64,000 nucleotides of DNA from the NCBI RefSeq assembly GCF_001510645.1, contig NZ_LMVB01000001.1, positions 2,118,981 through 2,182,980 of the forward strand, in the 5' to 3' direction. The DNA comes from Paenibacillus sp. FJAT-29882. Lineage in GTDB: Bacteria > Bacillota > Bacilli > Bacillales > DSM-1321. The notes below the pieces were generated by a model that ran no database searches, was not told where the DNA came from, and saw only the letters and a list, made by a program, of their open reading frames with translations. The position numbers and the translations under genes were made by a program. Positions 25,201 through 31,626 of this stretch are shown here, in pieces; the first letter of the stretch is position 1, and each line of letters starts with the position of its first letter.

Positions 25201-25296
25201 TTATGGGCGAACAATACCTTGATATAAAACAGGATATCCGCCTGTACCTGGATCACCTTGCAACATTGGGCTTCCACCACTTCCTGGAACTTTCAT
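25201..25296 (-). CDS. Gly-rich micro-protein 1 (31 aa), QGIVRP C-terminus
   Basis: The ATG at 25296 has a GAAGGAGGG ribosome binding site about 8 bases upstream. The product starts MKVPGSGGSPMLQG, contains DPGTGGYPVL and ends YQGIVRP. An internal repeat GG-x-P-x-L is visible. A related 41-residue ORF lies at 27737-27862 with the same DPG-x-GG and QGI-x-RP blocks. A strong terminator follows immediately. No known family; neither a typical signal peptide nor a Phr or arbitrium peptide pattern is present. Confidence 0.7.
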   Translation of the reverse strand: MKVPGSGGSPMLQGDPGTGGYPVLYQGIVRP

Positions 25297-25342
25297 TTTA
25301 CACACCCTCCTTCTAATAGTAGTGATGAATATGAGCTAACTA

Positions 25343-25591
25343 TCACTTTTTTATTGTTATTTTTTTATAATCTACATCAAATGTATTTGGGTAGCCACAT
25401 TCATCACGAGGACAATATGCATATACATTAATTGGTGTTCTATCTTCATTTCTCGTATTAGGACTAACCGCAACTTTGTTTTTAGGTAAAACATGTACAG
25501 TTAATACTCCACTATAGTGTTGTGGCACTTGATAATACCATTCAAAATCTTTATCACAATCCTGACAATTATGCTTGCCTTCAATTAACAC
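25343..25591 (-). CDS. Small protein with CxxC and CxxxxC metal-binding pairs
   Basis: An 82-residue protein from a GTG at 25591 with GGTGGTGAGAA upstream. It has HNCQDCDKDFEWYYQVPQ near the N-terminus and YCPRDECGYPNTFDV near the C-terminus, two cysteine pairs that could bind one zinc as a split ribbon. It is 46 bases upstream of micro-protein 1 and probably in the same transcript, which begins beyond the TTTGTCGAA box at 25654. Confidence 0.6.
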   Translation of the reverse strand: MLIEGKHNCQDCDKDFEWYYQVPQHYSGVLTVHVLPKNKVAVSPNTRNEDRTPINVYAYCPRDECGYPNTFDVDYKKITIKK

Positions 25592-25653
25592 TTCTCACCA
25601 CCCTTTTGCCATATAATTATCAGCGACAGAAAGTTCATGTACAATCTCTATCG

Positions 25654-25662
25654 TTCGACAAA
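25654..25662 (-). promoter_or_regulatory. TTTGTCGAA box (candidate Spo0A box)
   Basis: Exact TTTGTCGAA on the minus strand, 62 bases upstream of the GTG start at 25591. It is in the context CATG-T-box-CGA, nearly identical to the copy at 26651. Confidence 0.5.
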
Positions 25663-25727
25663 ACATGACAATTCATCCATAAACAAAGACGACATTCCCA
25701 ACCTGATCACCTTCTTTCTCCATAATA

Positions 25728-25750
25728 AAAGCACCCACCTAGGTGAGCGC
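25728..25750 (-). terminator. Rho-independent terminator
   Basis: Minus strand: a stem centred on CACCTAGGTG followed by GGTGCTTTTAT, downstream of the coiled-coil membrane gene that ends at 25820. Confidence 0.6.
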
Positions 25751-25819
25751 CGAATTTAGTTCGTTTATCTTTCTTCTTAATTTCCCATCCTACAAAAAAA
25801 GAACTGCTTTTTTTAAAAA

Positions 25820-26590
25820 TTAATTCTTCTTCATTTTTTCAAAATCACCAGATTTAACCAGAATCGCTACTTTCCGACCAGATGAAAAGACTTTTGTACT
25901 AATTTTCATAGCACCGATTCTTCTGAATTTCTTTATTGCTTGTTCAACACTATCCTCTGTAGCATGAAGATTATTATCAACTAAATATTTTTTGAAATTT
26001 TTTCTAACGAATGATGATCCCATTTCTAAATCGCTTAAGTATTCAGCTAACGCAGCCTCTATTTCATTATCAATGCGGAACATGGTATCCTCAAACTTGC
26101 TTATGCCTTTATTTATTTCCTTCTTAAATTCTTGTTCAATAGCTGCTTCGACATCTGGGGTTATCTTTATTGATTTTTTATCAAGAATCTTTGAAATGTC
26201 AATATTCCCCACTTCCTCTTTAAGGTTTGAAATTGCCTCTATAATTGTTGTTGTATCAGTTTTAGTATGAGTTTTAAGCTCCGACAATTCATCCTTTATA
26301 TCACTTAAAGAATCTGTTACTTTGTTAAGTTCGTTAATTTTGTTAGTTACATCTATTAATGCTTGATTTATTAACCTGCTTTGGCTAGATGAATCTATTG
26401 ATTGAACGAAAGAATAAATAATCGCAACCCCAGCAAGAATTAATGAGGCTATTCCTACCGCAAAAGAAATCTTATCCAGTAACACATCTGTTGTTTGTAT
26501 TCTTATGGTCCAACTTAAAATAATGATAAAAAGTAAGAATCCAATCCAATAAACAAAGTCCCTATTTGTAAATAACTTTTTCTTTTCCAT
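25820..26590 (-). CDS. Membrane-anchored coiled-coil accessory protein
   Basis: About 256 residues from the ATG at 26590 (GGGGAG upstream). Two N-terminal membrane segments (roughly 10-28 and 38-62), then a long coiled coil (SRLINQALIDVTNKINELNK, LSDIKDELSELKTH) and a C-terminal domain of about 90 residues that resembles a winged helix (ATEDSVEQAIKKFRRIGAMK). Flanked by terminators on both sides, with a TTTGTCGAA box 60 bases upstream. No family recognised; membrane topology suggests sensing or exclusion at the membrane. Confidence 0.6.
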   Translation of the reverse strand: MEKKKLFTNRDFVYWIGFLLFIIILSWTIRIQTTDVLLDKISFAVGIASLILAGVAIIYSFVQSIDSSSQSRLINQALIDVTNKINELNKVTDSLSDIKDELSELKTHTKTDTTTIIEAISNLKEEVGNIDISKILDKKSIKITPDVEAAIEQEFKKEINKGISKFEDTMFRIDNEIEAALAEYLSDLEMGSSFVRKNFKKYLVDNNLHATEDSVEQAIKKFRRIGAMKISTKVFSSGRKVAILVKSGDFEKMKKN

Positions 26591-26650
26591 ATGTCCAACT
26601 CCCCTCATTTACCTATTTCGGTAAAGAGAAGCTTTTTTTTAATAAATTCG

Positions 26651-26659
26651 TTCGACAAA
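26651..26659 (-). promoter_or_regulatory. TTTGTCGAA box (candidate Spo0A box)
   Basis: Exact TTTGTCGAA on the minus strand, 60 bases before the coiled-coil membrane gene and just after the terminator of the upstream gene. Confidence 0.5.
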
Positions 26660-26667
26660 TCATGCAA

Positions 26668-26698
26668 AAGAAAAAGCACCCGATATTATTCGGATGCT
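26668..26698 (-). terminator. Rho-independent terminator
   Basis: Minus strand: GCATCCGA/TCGGGTGC stem followed by TTTTTCTTTT, overlapping the end of the HELGH metalloprotease gene. Confidence 0.75.
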
Positions 26699-27237
26699 CC
26701 AGAGACTTTATTTAATTCATTTTTAAGAAGTTCATTATAGCCTTCCTGTTCTGCAATTTCATACAATAATGTTATTCTCTGTTTCAACAACTCTTCACAA
26801 TCAACCGATCTTTCCAAACTATCATTTCTTATTACTTCAAAAAAGCCCTTATATTCATTATTGATTATTTTTCCAGCAATATCCCAAGCATTCTTTTCCG
26901 CTAAAATTCTATTATATTTAATTGTATCTAGAATCTTTTCATCATAACCAGTTTTTATTAACAAATCGTAACAGGTAGATATTTCACGACTTATCTTATC
27001 TAAGTCTTTATCTATCGCATGCCCTAATTCATGACATAGTACAATTTCAGCATACACATTCAATGGTAAATCATAATATCTAGAACCACCAGTCAATGTA
27101 TCAATATTTACTTCAATGGATTTCCTTATTGGATCATAATTCATCTCTACAGATTCGTTATTTGTAAGACATAAATCCGCATCAATATTATGACTATCAA
27201 CCTTTTCTTTGAGGATATTCATTAAATTTTTTATCAA
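26686..27237 (-). CDS. Putative zinc metalloprotease (HELGH), accessory
   Basis: A 183-residue protein from the TTG at 27237 (GGTGAGGAG upstream). VLCHELGHAIDKDLDKI gives the HExxH zinc motif near residue 70, and a later AEKNAWDIAGKI supplies a possible third ligand, as in ImmA/IrrE-like peptidases. There is no signal peptide, so it acts inside the cell. Unlike ImmA it is not beside a repressor gene. It has its own terminator and a TTTGTCAAA box 39 bases upstream. Confidence 0.7.
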   Translation of the reverse strand: MIKNLMNILKEKVDSHNIDADLCLTNNESVEMNYDPIRKSIEVNIDTLTGGSRYYDLPLNVYAEIVLCHELGHAIDKDLDKISREISTCYDLLIKTGYDEKILDTIKYNRILAEKNAWDIAGKIINNEYKGFFEVIRNDSLERSVDCEELLKQRITLLYEIAEQEGYNELLKNELNKVSGASE

Positions 27238-27276
27238 TACCCACTCCTCACCAAATATTTTCCTTCACATATGTAA

Positions 27277-27285
27277 TTTGACAAA
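27277..27285 (-). promoter_or_regulatory. TTTGTCAAA box (candidate Spo0A box variant)
   Basis: TTTGTCAAA on the minus strand matches the TTTGTC-R-AA form of the Spo0A box and stands 39 bases before the HELGH gene. The same word also occurs by chance inside a coding region at 35391, so this single copy is weak. Confidence 0.35.
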
Positions 27286-27338
27286 TAGTTACTATTCCCC
27301 TGCTTTTCTTACAAATATTTGATTGAGTACTTAGCTCT

Positions 27339-27626
27339 TTATTGTATATTTGAATATGCCTGTTTATCTAACTCAAATACCGCATTGTCTTGAGCTTCTT
27401 CTAATGTATCGCCAATACCAACAGCCAAGTAATCCCTACCGATGATTGCAGTACTATCTTCATTTTCATCATATAAATTTAAATACACTTCCACACGATC
27501 TGCGAAGAACAGAAAAATGAAATCAACAGCATCTTTATGCTCGTTAAACATAATACCTGTCTCATTATCTAAAGCTCCCAATCCAAAACTTTCGTCTTCC
27601 ACTAACTTTTCTAATTGTGTTTTCAT
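27339..27626 (-). CDS. Acidic hypothetical accessory protein
   Basis: A 95-residue acidic protein from the ATG at 27626 (AGGAGG upstream). A single alpha/beta domain is suggested by the alternating strands and a final helix: DAVDFIFLFFADRVEVYLNL, then GIGDTLEEAQDNAVFELDK. The Asp/Glu-rich surface could mimic DNA, but this is speculation. It lies between micro-protein 2's terminator and the HELGH gene. Confidence 0.55.
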   Translation of the reverse strand: MKTQLEKLVEDESFGLGALDNETGIMFNEHKDAVDFIFLFFADRVEVYLNLYDENEDSTAIIGRDYLAVGIGDTLEEAQDNAVFELDKQAYSNIQ

Positions 27627-27697
27627 GGTCATCCTCCTTCTATAAAGAAAGATTCAACATGCAGGCAAATAGTCCTTGTAAAAGTTTTGTAAAATAA

Positions 27698-27723
27698 AAA
27701 GACACCCAATGATTGAGTGCCCA
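27698..27723 (-). terminator. Terminator after micro-protein 2
   Basis: Minus strand: GGCACTCA/TGGGTGTC stem followed by TTTTTATTTT, about 14 bases after the stop of the 41-residue ORF. Its stem resembles the terminator after micro-protein 1. Confidence 0.75.
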
Positions 27724-27736
27724 CCAAATTATAGTA

Positions 27737-27862
27737 TTATGGACGAATAATACCTTGTTTCATAATGGCTCCTCCACCAACACCCGGATCTAACAATACG
27801 TTTCCTCCGATTGGTGGTTTTGTATAACCGCCTACTTTCTCACTCTTCACGACTCTTTTCAT
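27737..27862 (-). CDS. Gly-rich micro-protein 2 (41 aa), QGIIRP C-terminus
   Basis: The ATG at 27862 follows GAAAGGAGGG by eight bases. The product has a basic start (MKRVVKSEKVGGYTKPP), then GGNVLLDPGVGGGAIM and ends KQGIIRP. It aligns with the 31-residue ORF at 25201-25296 over the whole length of the latter. A TTTGTCGAA box lies 26 bases upstream and a terminator directly downstream. No known family. Confidence 0.7.
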   Translation of the reverse strand: MKRVVKSEKVGGYTKPPIGGNVLLDPGVGGGAIMKQGIIRP

Positions 27863-27888
27863 ACTATCCCTCCTTTCAAATATCTCAT

Positions 27889-27897
27889 TTCGACAAA
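27889..27897 (-). promoter_or_regulatory. TTTGTCGAA box (candidate Spo0A box)
   Basis: Exact TTTGTCGAA on the minus strand, 26 bases before the start of micro-protein 2, in the context C-T-box-ATGAG, identical to the copy at 29239. Confidence 0.5.
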
Positions 27898-27918
27898 AGA
27901 AGATAAATTCCTGCATAC

Positions 27919-28128
27919 TTACCCTAGCACTATTATTATCGTTTTATACAGCACAAATAGCATGGCAGCTATAGCTATATAATTAGAAATACTCTGCGGT
28001 AACTTGATTGTAACAAGAACAAATTTAACAAGTAGTCCAACAATTAATGGGATAATTACTATCACAGCAAGTTGTAAAGCTAAATTGTCCATTTGTCCCT
28101 TAAGTGGACTAAAATCTATCTTTTCCAT
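27919..28128 (-). CDS. Small two-span membrane protein (69 aa)
   Basis: A 69-residue protein with two membrane segments, LAVIVIIPLIVGLLVKFVLV and SNYIAIAAMLFVLYKTIIIV, and a short amphipathic N-terminus. Holins have this size and topology, but it lies far from any lysis gene, so the call stays open. It directly precedes micro-protein 2 and could share its transcript. Confidence 0.55.
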   Translation of the reverse strand: MEKIDFSPLKGQMDNLALQLAVIVIIPLIVGLLVKFVLVTIKLPQSISNYIAIAAMLFVLYKTIIIVLG

Positions 28129-28167
28129 AATACACCCCTAATGTTATATCGGATGATTAAGGATATA

Positions 28168-28190
28168 TAAAAGCACCCCGAAGGATGCTT
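28168..28190 (-). terminator. Rho-independent terminator
   Basis: Minus strand: GCATCC/GGGGTGC hairpin around TTC followed by TTTTATAT, right after the 40-residue ORF. Confidence 0.65.
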
Positions 28191-28191
28191 G

Positions 28192-28314
28192 TTACTTACT
28201 TTTTAATTCATGCTCAATAACGACTTTTTTTTCAGTTATTTTATATATTAAGTCCTGTTTTTCAGTAGTATTCGTGGCTGTAATATTAGGCAAAAACTTA
28301 CCTTCAACTTTCAC
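28192..28314 (-). CDS. Small accessory protein (40 aa)
   Basis: A GTG at 28314 follows AGGAGG (11-base spacing) and overlaps the end of the HEIFH gene region. The product (MKVEGKFLPNITATNTTEKQ, ending VIEHELKSK) is charged and soluble. The final part of the upstream gene supplies its ribosome binding site, so the two are coupled. Unknown function. Confidence 0.45.
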   Translation of the reverse strand: MKVEGKFLPNITATNTTEKQDLIYKITEKKVVIEHELKSK

Positions 28315-28315
28315 G

Positions 28316-29212
28316 TCACCCAACTCCTCCTGTATTTTGAATAAACTGTCTTAAAGTTAAAGTGTTTAGCATTTCATTCGTTTTGGCGTAATCAAGATTT
28401 AAAAAATAGCAGCAGTAATCTTCAGCGTTCTTAATAACAAATGTAACGGATTCTCCACTTAAGTTAACTGGAGAGAGAATTTTATTTGCTTTTTGCTCTA
28501 ATTCATAAGGAGTAAATATGGGTTCCATTCTAGTTAAGTACCTTAAAAATAAATCATGTTTCATTTCTTTTTTTAAAAATTCATCTACATATTTAATTAT
28601 GTTCACAATAGTCTTCCTCATATCTTTTGGAGTTGAAGTATTCTTAGATAGACGCCTTAATCTTTTGTATATTTTATATTCTATAGGTTGAAATTGACTT
28701 ATTTCTTGTTCAATTCCTTCTACTAAAGCAGGGGTTCTTACATACGCTTCAAAGATTCGAAGAGCTCTATCTAACTTGTTTGGGCCTGTATATTCTGTAT
28801 GTATTTTTTCTTTAACACTTTCAAAAAACTCATTATCTAATATACTTTGACTAAATTTTTCTTGCTTCATCATCCGATAAATTTGTGTATGTTGAACCGT
28901 ATTCTCTATATTCGTCAATGCACTATCTGGTCCTGAACCATAATTAAAATCATATAGATAAATTTTTGGGAAACCTTGGAGGAATAATTTCGCATGAAAT
29001 ATTTCATGAACAAACGTTTCAATTAATTGTTTGCAATCAGGTCTTAGATAAACTTTTAATATTTTATTCCGTTTTTCCACTTCCTGCGCACCGTATGCCT
29101 CATCAAACAAAGGATTTGATTCTTCAAGTTTATGAATTTCTATCGTGTATCCTTGTTGAGACGCAAGACGTTTCACCTCATTATAAATTGGTATTTCTTC
29201 TGGATTTATCAT
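28316..29212 (-). CDS. Putative metalloprotease-like accessory protein (HEIFH)
   Basis: About 298 residues from the ATG at 29212, which has GGGGAG six bases upstream. FVHEIFHAKLFLQG near residue 85 is a HExxH zinc motif, followed by NIENTVQHTQIYRMM with further His/Glu candidates for a third ligand. The rest is helical and charged. No signal peptide. Its ribosome binding site lies in the stem of an inverted repeat that also contains a TTTGTCGAA box. Not a family I can name. Confidence 0.6.
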   Translation of the reverse strand: MINPEEIPIYNEVKRLASQQGYTIEIHKLEESNPLFDEAYGAQEVEKRNKILKVYLRPDCKQLIETFVHEIFHAKLFLQGFPKIYLYDFNYGSGPDSALTNIENTVQHTQIYRMMKQEKFSQSILDNEFFESVKEKIHTEYTGPNKLDRALRIFEAYVRTPALVEGIEQEISQFQPIEYKIYKRLRRLSKNTSTPKDMRKTIVNIIKYVDEFLKKEMKHDLFLRYLTRMEPIFTPYELEQKANKILSPVNLSGESVTFVIKNAEDYCCYFLNLDYAKTNEMLNTLTLRQFIQNTGGVG

Positions 29213-29218
29213 TTTCAT

Positions 29219-29254
29219 CTCCCCTTATGCCTACTCATTTCGACAAAAGGGGAG
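29219..29254 (-). repeat. Inverted repeat over ribosome binding site of the HEIFH gene
   Basis: CTCCCCTT at one end and AAGGGGAG at the other (8 perfect pairs, 20-base loop). On the minus-strand transcript the 3' arm contains the GGGGAG ribosome binding site. Confidence 0.6.
29239..29247 (-). promoter_or_regulatory. TTTGTCGAA box (candidate Spo0A box)
   Basis: Exact TTTGTCGAA on the minus strand, 27 bases before the ATG of the HEIFH gene and partly inside the inverted repeat. Confidence 0.5.
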
Positions 29255-29268
29255 AATTTCCTTCAAAT

Positions 29269-29294
29269 AAAAAACGCCACCACAAGGTGACGCC
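29269..29294 (-). terminator. Rho-independent terminator
   Basis: Minus strand: CGTCACC/GGTGGCG stem followed by TTTTTTATTT, between the late regulator gene and the HEIFH gene. Confidence 0.75.
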
Positions 29295-29353
29295 CTAATC
29301 ATATTCCGTTCATAATCGGAGAGTATTTCCTACTCCCCGTCCTGCCTTCCATT

Positions 29354-29812
29354 CTAGCACGCGGATTTTGATTTCGATAAATCCGTAACCTCTGTAACAT
29401 TTGGAACATATACACTAATTTGGTTAACTATGGAATCCTTAATACGTCCTATATGAGAATGAGATAACCCCATATGAAGAGCAATCCAACGATAAGACTT
29501 GCCTTCTAATATCCAATGCAGAACTTCAAAATCACGATCATCTTGAATAATAGCCATACGGTCCTGTATAATTTGCACCTTTTCCTCATATTGAGCAATC
29601 TTCTTATACCGTTTTTCTCTACGTACAACCTCTTTGAAAATAGGATCACTGGTTACGCCTTGTGGCTTCGGGAGTGTGGCTTCAATACCATATTGAACAG
29701 TAAGTCCTTCACCCGCATCCTGCATTGAATCTCGTAATATCTTTATGGAGTTCATCATCCAATGGTAGTCTTTCAAAATACTCTCAATCTGTTTGCTAGC
29801 AGTTTCTTTCAA
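29354..29812 (-). CDS. Late transcription regulator, sigma region 4/ArpU-like (Xpf-like)
   Basis: About 152 residues from the TTG at 29812 (AAAGGAG upstream). The C-terminal third is a sigma-70 region 4-like helix-turn-helix: DFEVLHWILEGKSYRWIALH followed by MGLSHSHIGRIKDSIV. In PBSX the sigma-like Xpf, placed between xtrA and xtmA, turns on late genes; here the same position is held, separated from xtmA by inserted genes. It is therefore the probable late activator. Confidence 0.75.
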   Translation of the reverse strand: MKETASKQIESILKDYHWMMNSIKILRDSMQDAGEGLTVQYGIEATLPKPQGVTSDPIFKEVVRREKRYKKIAQYEEKVQIIQDRMAIIQDDRDFEVLHWILEGKSYRWIALHMGLSHSHIGRIKDSIVNQISVYVPNVTEVTDLSKSKSAC

Positions 29813-29839
29813 TTTAATCGCTCCTTTATTAATCAAAAT

Positions 29840-29886
29840 AAAAAAGGACACCAAACAAACGGCGTTAACCGTTCATTCAGTGTCCT
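29840..29886 (-). terminator. Terminator upstream of the late regulator
   Basis: Minus strand: GGACAC/GTGTCC outer stem with an inner CGGTTAACG palindrome, followed by TTTTTTATTTT. It closes the HEPN-like gene unit. Confidence 0.7.
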
Positions 29887-29917
29887 CCAGAGGGCTGGTA
29901 GAATACTCAATCTTTCT

Positions 29918-30820
29918 TTATTTAAAATTCTTCAAATAATATTCATAACTAGCTTTATTTCTAAAATGTTGTTTTGTAACTTTGATTTCCTTTTTCAGTA
30001 GTAATTGTATAACATCATTAATGAAATTATAAAGTCTAACTACATATTTATTAAGACTTTTATAGGCATAATCATACGGCTCCTCAAAGTCAGCACTTTG
30101 ATTTGTATCATCATAATTAAACAATTTTACTTCCAAATGTATTGGGAATGTTCTTCCATCTATGGTGTGTTGATATCTTGTACTAAAATCATTGTAATGC
30201 GTAATTAAATCTCTTGGAGCAACAGCACCTTTAATCCAAGCATCATAATTTTCCAAAATGAAATCCATTAATGGATCACCTTTTAGCTCCATTACCTTTT
30301 GCATTAATCCTCTTGCCTTCCCACTAGATTTAATTCGTCCAAATGTCGACTCTAAAGAAATACCAGAATAATAAAACGACATTAAGGGCACAAGCCGATC
30401 TATTAGTGTTTTTATAGAAGAAAAAATTGATTGCACATATATATTTAAATGACGCTCTAAATTCTTATTGTCCAAATTTTTAAAATCATTTAATGTGTAT
30501 TGATTTAAAGTATCTAAATACTGATTTAAAAAATATGCAGGTGATATATAGCTGGTTAGAGACTTAGATAAATAATAACTTGGTAATGCGGAAATTCCAA
30601 AATAGATTTTATCATCTGTTTTATACTTTAATTCCTTTTCACCAATTTTTTTTTCAAAATAAGCTAAATTATCTACTAATGAATTAATATCTATTTTCAA
30701 TCTTAGGTATTGATCCACCTGTTCTACTTCTAATTCTCCAGATCGAATTAATCTTTCCAGCTCTCTTTGAGTTTTTATATAATCATCTATAAACGACTTT
30801 TTTTCTTTATTACTACTCAT
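29918..30820 (-). CDS. Putative HEPN-domain protein, accessory
   Basis: A 300-residue, almost wholly helical protein with an N-terminal coiled region. RDLITHYNDF places an R-x4-H motif at Arg203/His208, the catalytic signature of HEPN ribonucleases, in the last helical bundle; SFYYSGISLESTFGRIKSSG precedes it. The overall layout is like the Cthe_2314-type HEPN proteins. Its neighbour is a four-span membrane protein. It may be an abortive-infection or exclusion gene; no activity can be shown from sequence. Confidence 0.5.
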   Translation of the reverse strand: MSSNKEKKSFIDDYIKTQRELERLIRSGELEVEQVDQYLRLKIDINSLVDNLAYFEKKIGEKELKYKTDDKIYFGISALPSYYLSKSLTSYISPAYFLNQYLDTLNQYTLNDFKNLDNKNLERHLNIYVQSIFSSIKTLIDRLVPLMSFYYSGISLESTFGRIKSSGKARGLMQKVMELKGDPLMDFILENYDAWIKGAVAPRDLITHYNDFSTRYQHTIDGRTFPIHLEVKLFNYDDTNQSADFEEPYDYAYKSLNKYVVRLYNFINDVIQLLLKKEIKVTKQHFRNKASYEYYLKNFK

Positions 30821-30846
30821 AACTCTTCCCCTCTCAAACTAAGCCA

Positions 30847-31224
30847 CTACATACTTTTGTTACGCATCATTAAAGATAATCCCAAACTAAAGATCGCTAT
30901 ATAAGATGATAGCTTAGATATTACTTCATCTGCTGCATCTACAAAAAGCTCTATAATTACAAGTGGTATTATAAATGATAAAGGGATAGCCGCCGCGATT
31001 ATTAAAGATTCAACTAAACGAAAAAACTTAATCCCCTTTATTTGTTGCGAGCTTAATTCTTCATCTTCTTTTGCTTGGATTTCAAAAAAATCAGAAACAG
31101 TAATGCAAAAAGCAAAGATAGATAACCCTAGAATTATTCCGCTATGTATATTAAAAGCAAAAGCAACAATAGCAGAAAAAGTAAAACCTACTCCTAATAA
31201 CCATATAAATTTATGATCTTTCAA
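30847..31224 (-). CDS. Four-span membrane protein, accessory
   Basis: A 125-residue protein with four hydrophobic spans (WLLGVGFTFSAIVAFAFNI, IILGLSIFAFCITV, SLIIAAAIPLSFIIPLVII, YIAIFSLGLSLMM) and an acidic loop (EIQAKEDEELSSQQ). It overlaps xtrA by four bases and is 26 bases before the HEPN-like gene, so the pair may act together at the membrane. Confidence 0.55.
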   Translation of the reverse strand: MKDHKFIWLLGVGFTFSAIVAFAFNIHSGIILGLSIFAFCITVSDFFEIQAKEDEELSSQQIKGIKFFRLVESLIIAAAIPLSFIIPLVIIELFVDAADEVISKLSSYIAIFSLGLSLMMRNKSM

Positions 31225-31457
31225 AAATCTTCCCCCTCATCAAACTTAACCCGCTTAATCTTACCTTGATGAGTGACGATCTTCGTTTCCCCATGTTCGG
31301 GCAATCTAGTGAGCTTGACCTTACCATCACAAACAACAATGGCAAAGCTTCCTTTTACATCCATTATATCAATTTCTAGTCTATTTGTCCTAGGGTCTAT
31401 TTCAAGATTTTGGAGTCTAGTAGAATTTTCATTAATAAGCCTGGCAGCTTCTTTCAT
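31221..31457 (-). CDS. xtrA: XtrA-like phage protein
   Basis: A 78-residue protein whose last 60 residues fit the XtrA family: NLEIDPRTNRLEIDIMDVKG, FAIVVCDGKVKLTRLPEHGE and TKIVTHQGKIKRVKFDEGED. GGGAGG precedes the ATG. In PBSX xtrA lies directly before xpf and the terminase genes, the same relative order as here apart from the inserted genes. Function unknown, possibly linked to late control. Confidence 0.75.
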   Translation of the reverse strand: MKEAARLINENSTRLQNLEIDPRTNRLEIDIMDVKGSFAIVVCDGKVKLTRLPEHGETKIVTHQGKIKRVKFDEGEDF

Positions 31458-31491
31458 TGAGATTCCTCCCGTGGTAAAATGTAATTGGGTG

Positions 31492-31518
31492 GACTGGGAG
31501 AAATCTCAGTCTTTTTTT
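31492..31518 (+). terminator. Terminator-like hairpin before the riboswitch
   Basis: GACT-GG-GAG pairs with CTC-AGTC across AAAT and is followed by TTTTTTT on the plus strand. It would stop plus-strand transcripts entering from xtrA antisense, insulating the c-di-GMP-controlled unit. The stretch 31519-31626 holds only a weak promoter-like TAAAAT at 31614. Confidence 0.5.
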
Positions 31519-31626
31519 ATTTTCTATAACCTTCCATCAAATACTCACTCCAAATTTAATTCAAAAACAAAATGTAGTCTTTTAGAACCATTTATCATAA
31601 TGCTAACAAGTGATAAAATACCCATT

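Noticed and set aside
25201-27862. Micro-proteins as arbitrium (AimP) or Phr signalling peptides
   Set aside because: No secretion signal and no RGA-type or Phr-type ending; no AimR or Rap-like TPR protein in the window.
27919-28128. Two-span 69-residue protein as the phage holin
   Set aside because: No endolysin nearby and far from the lysis position after the tail fibres; size and topology alone are not enough.
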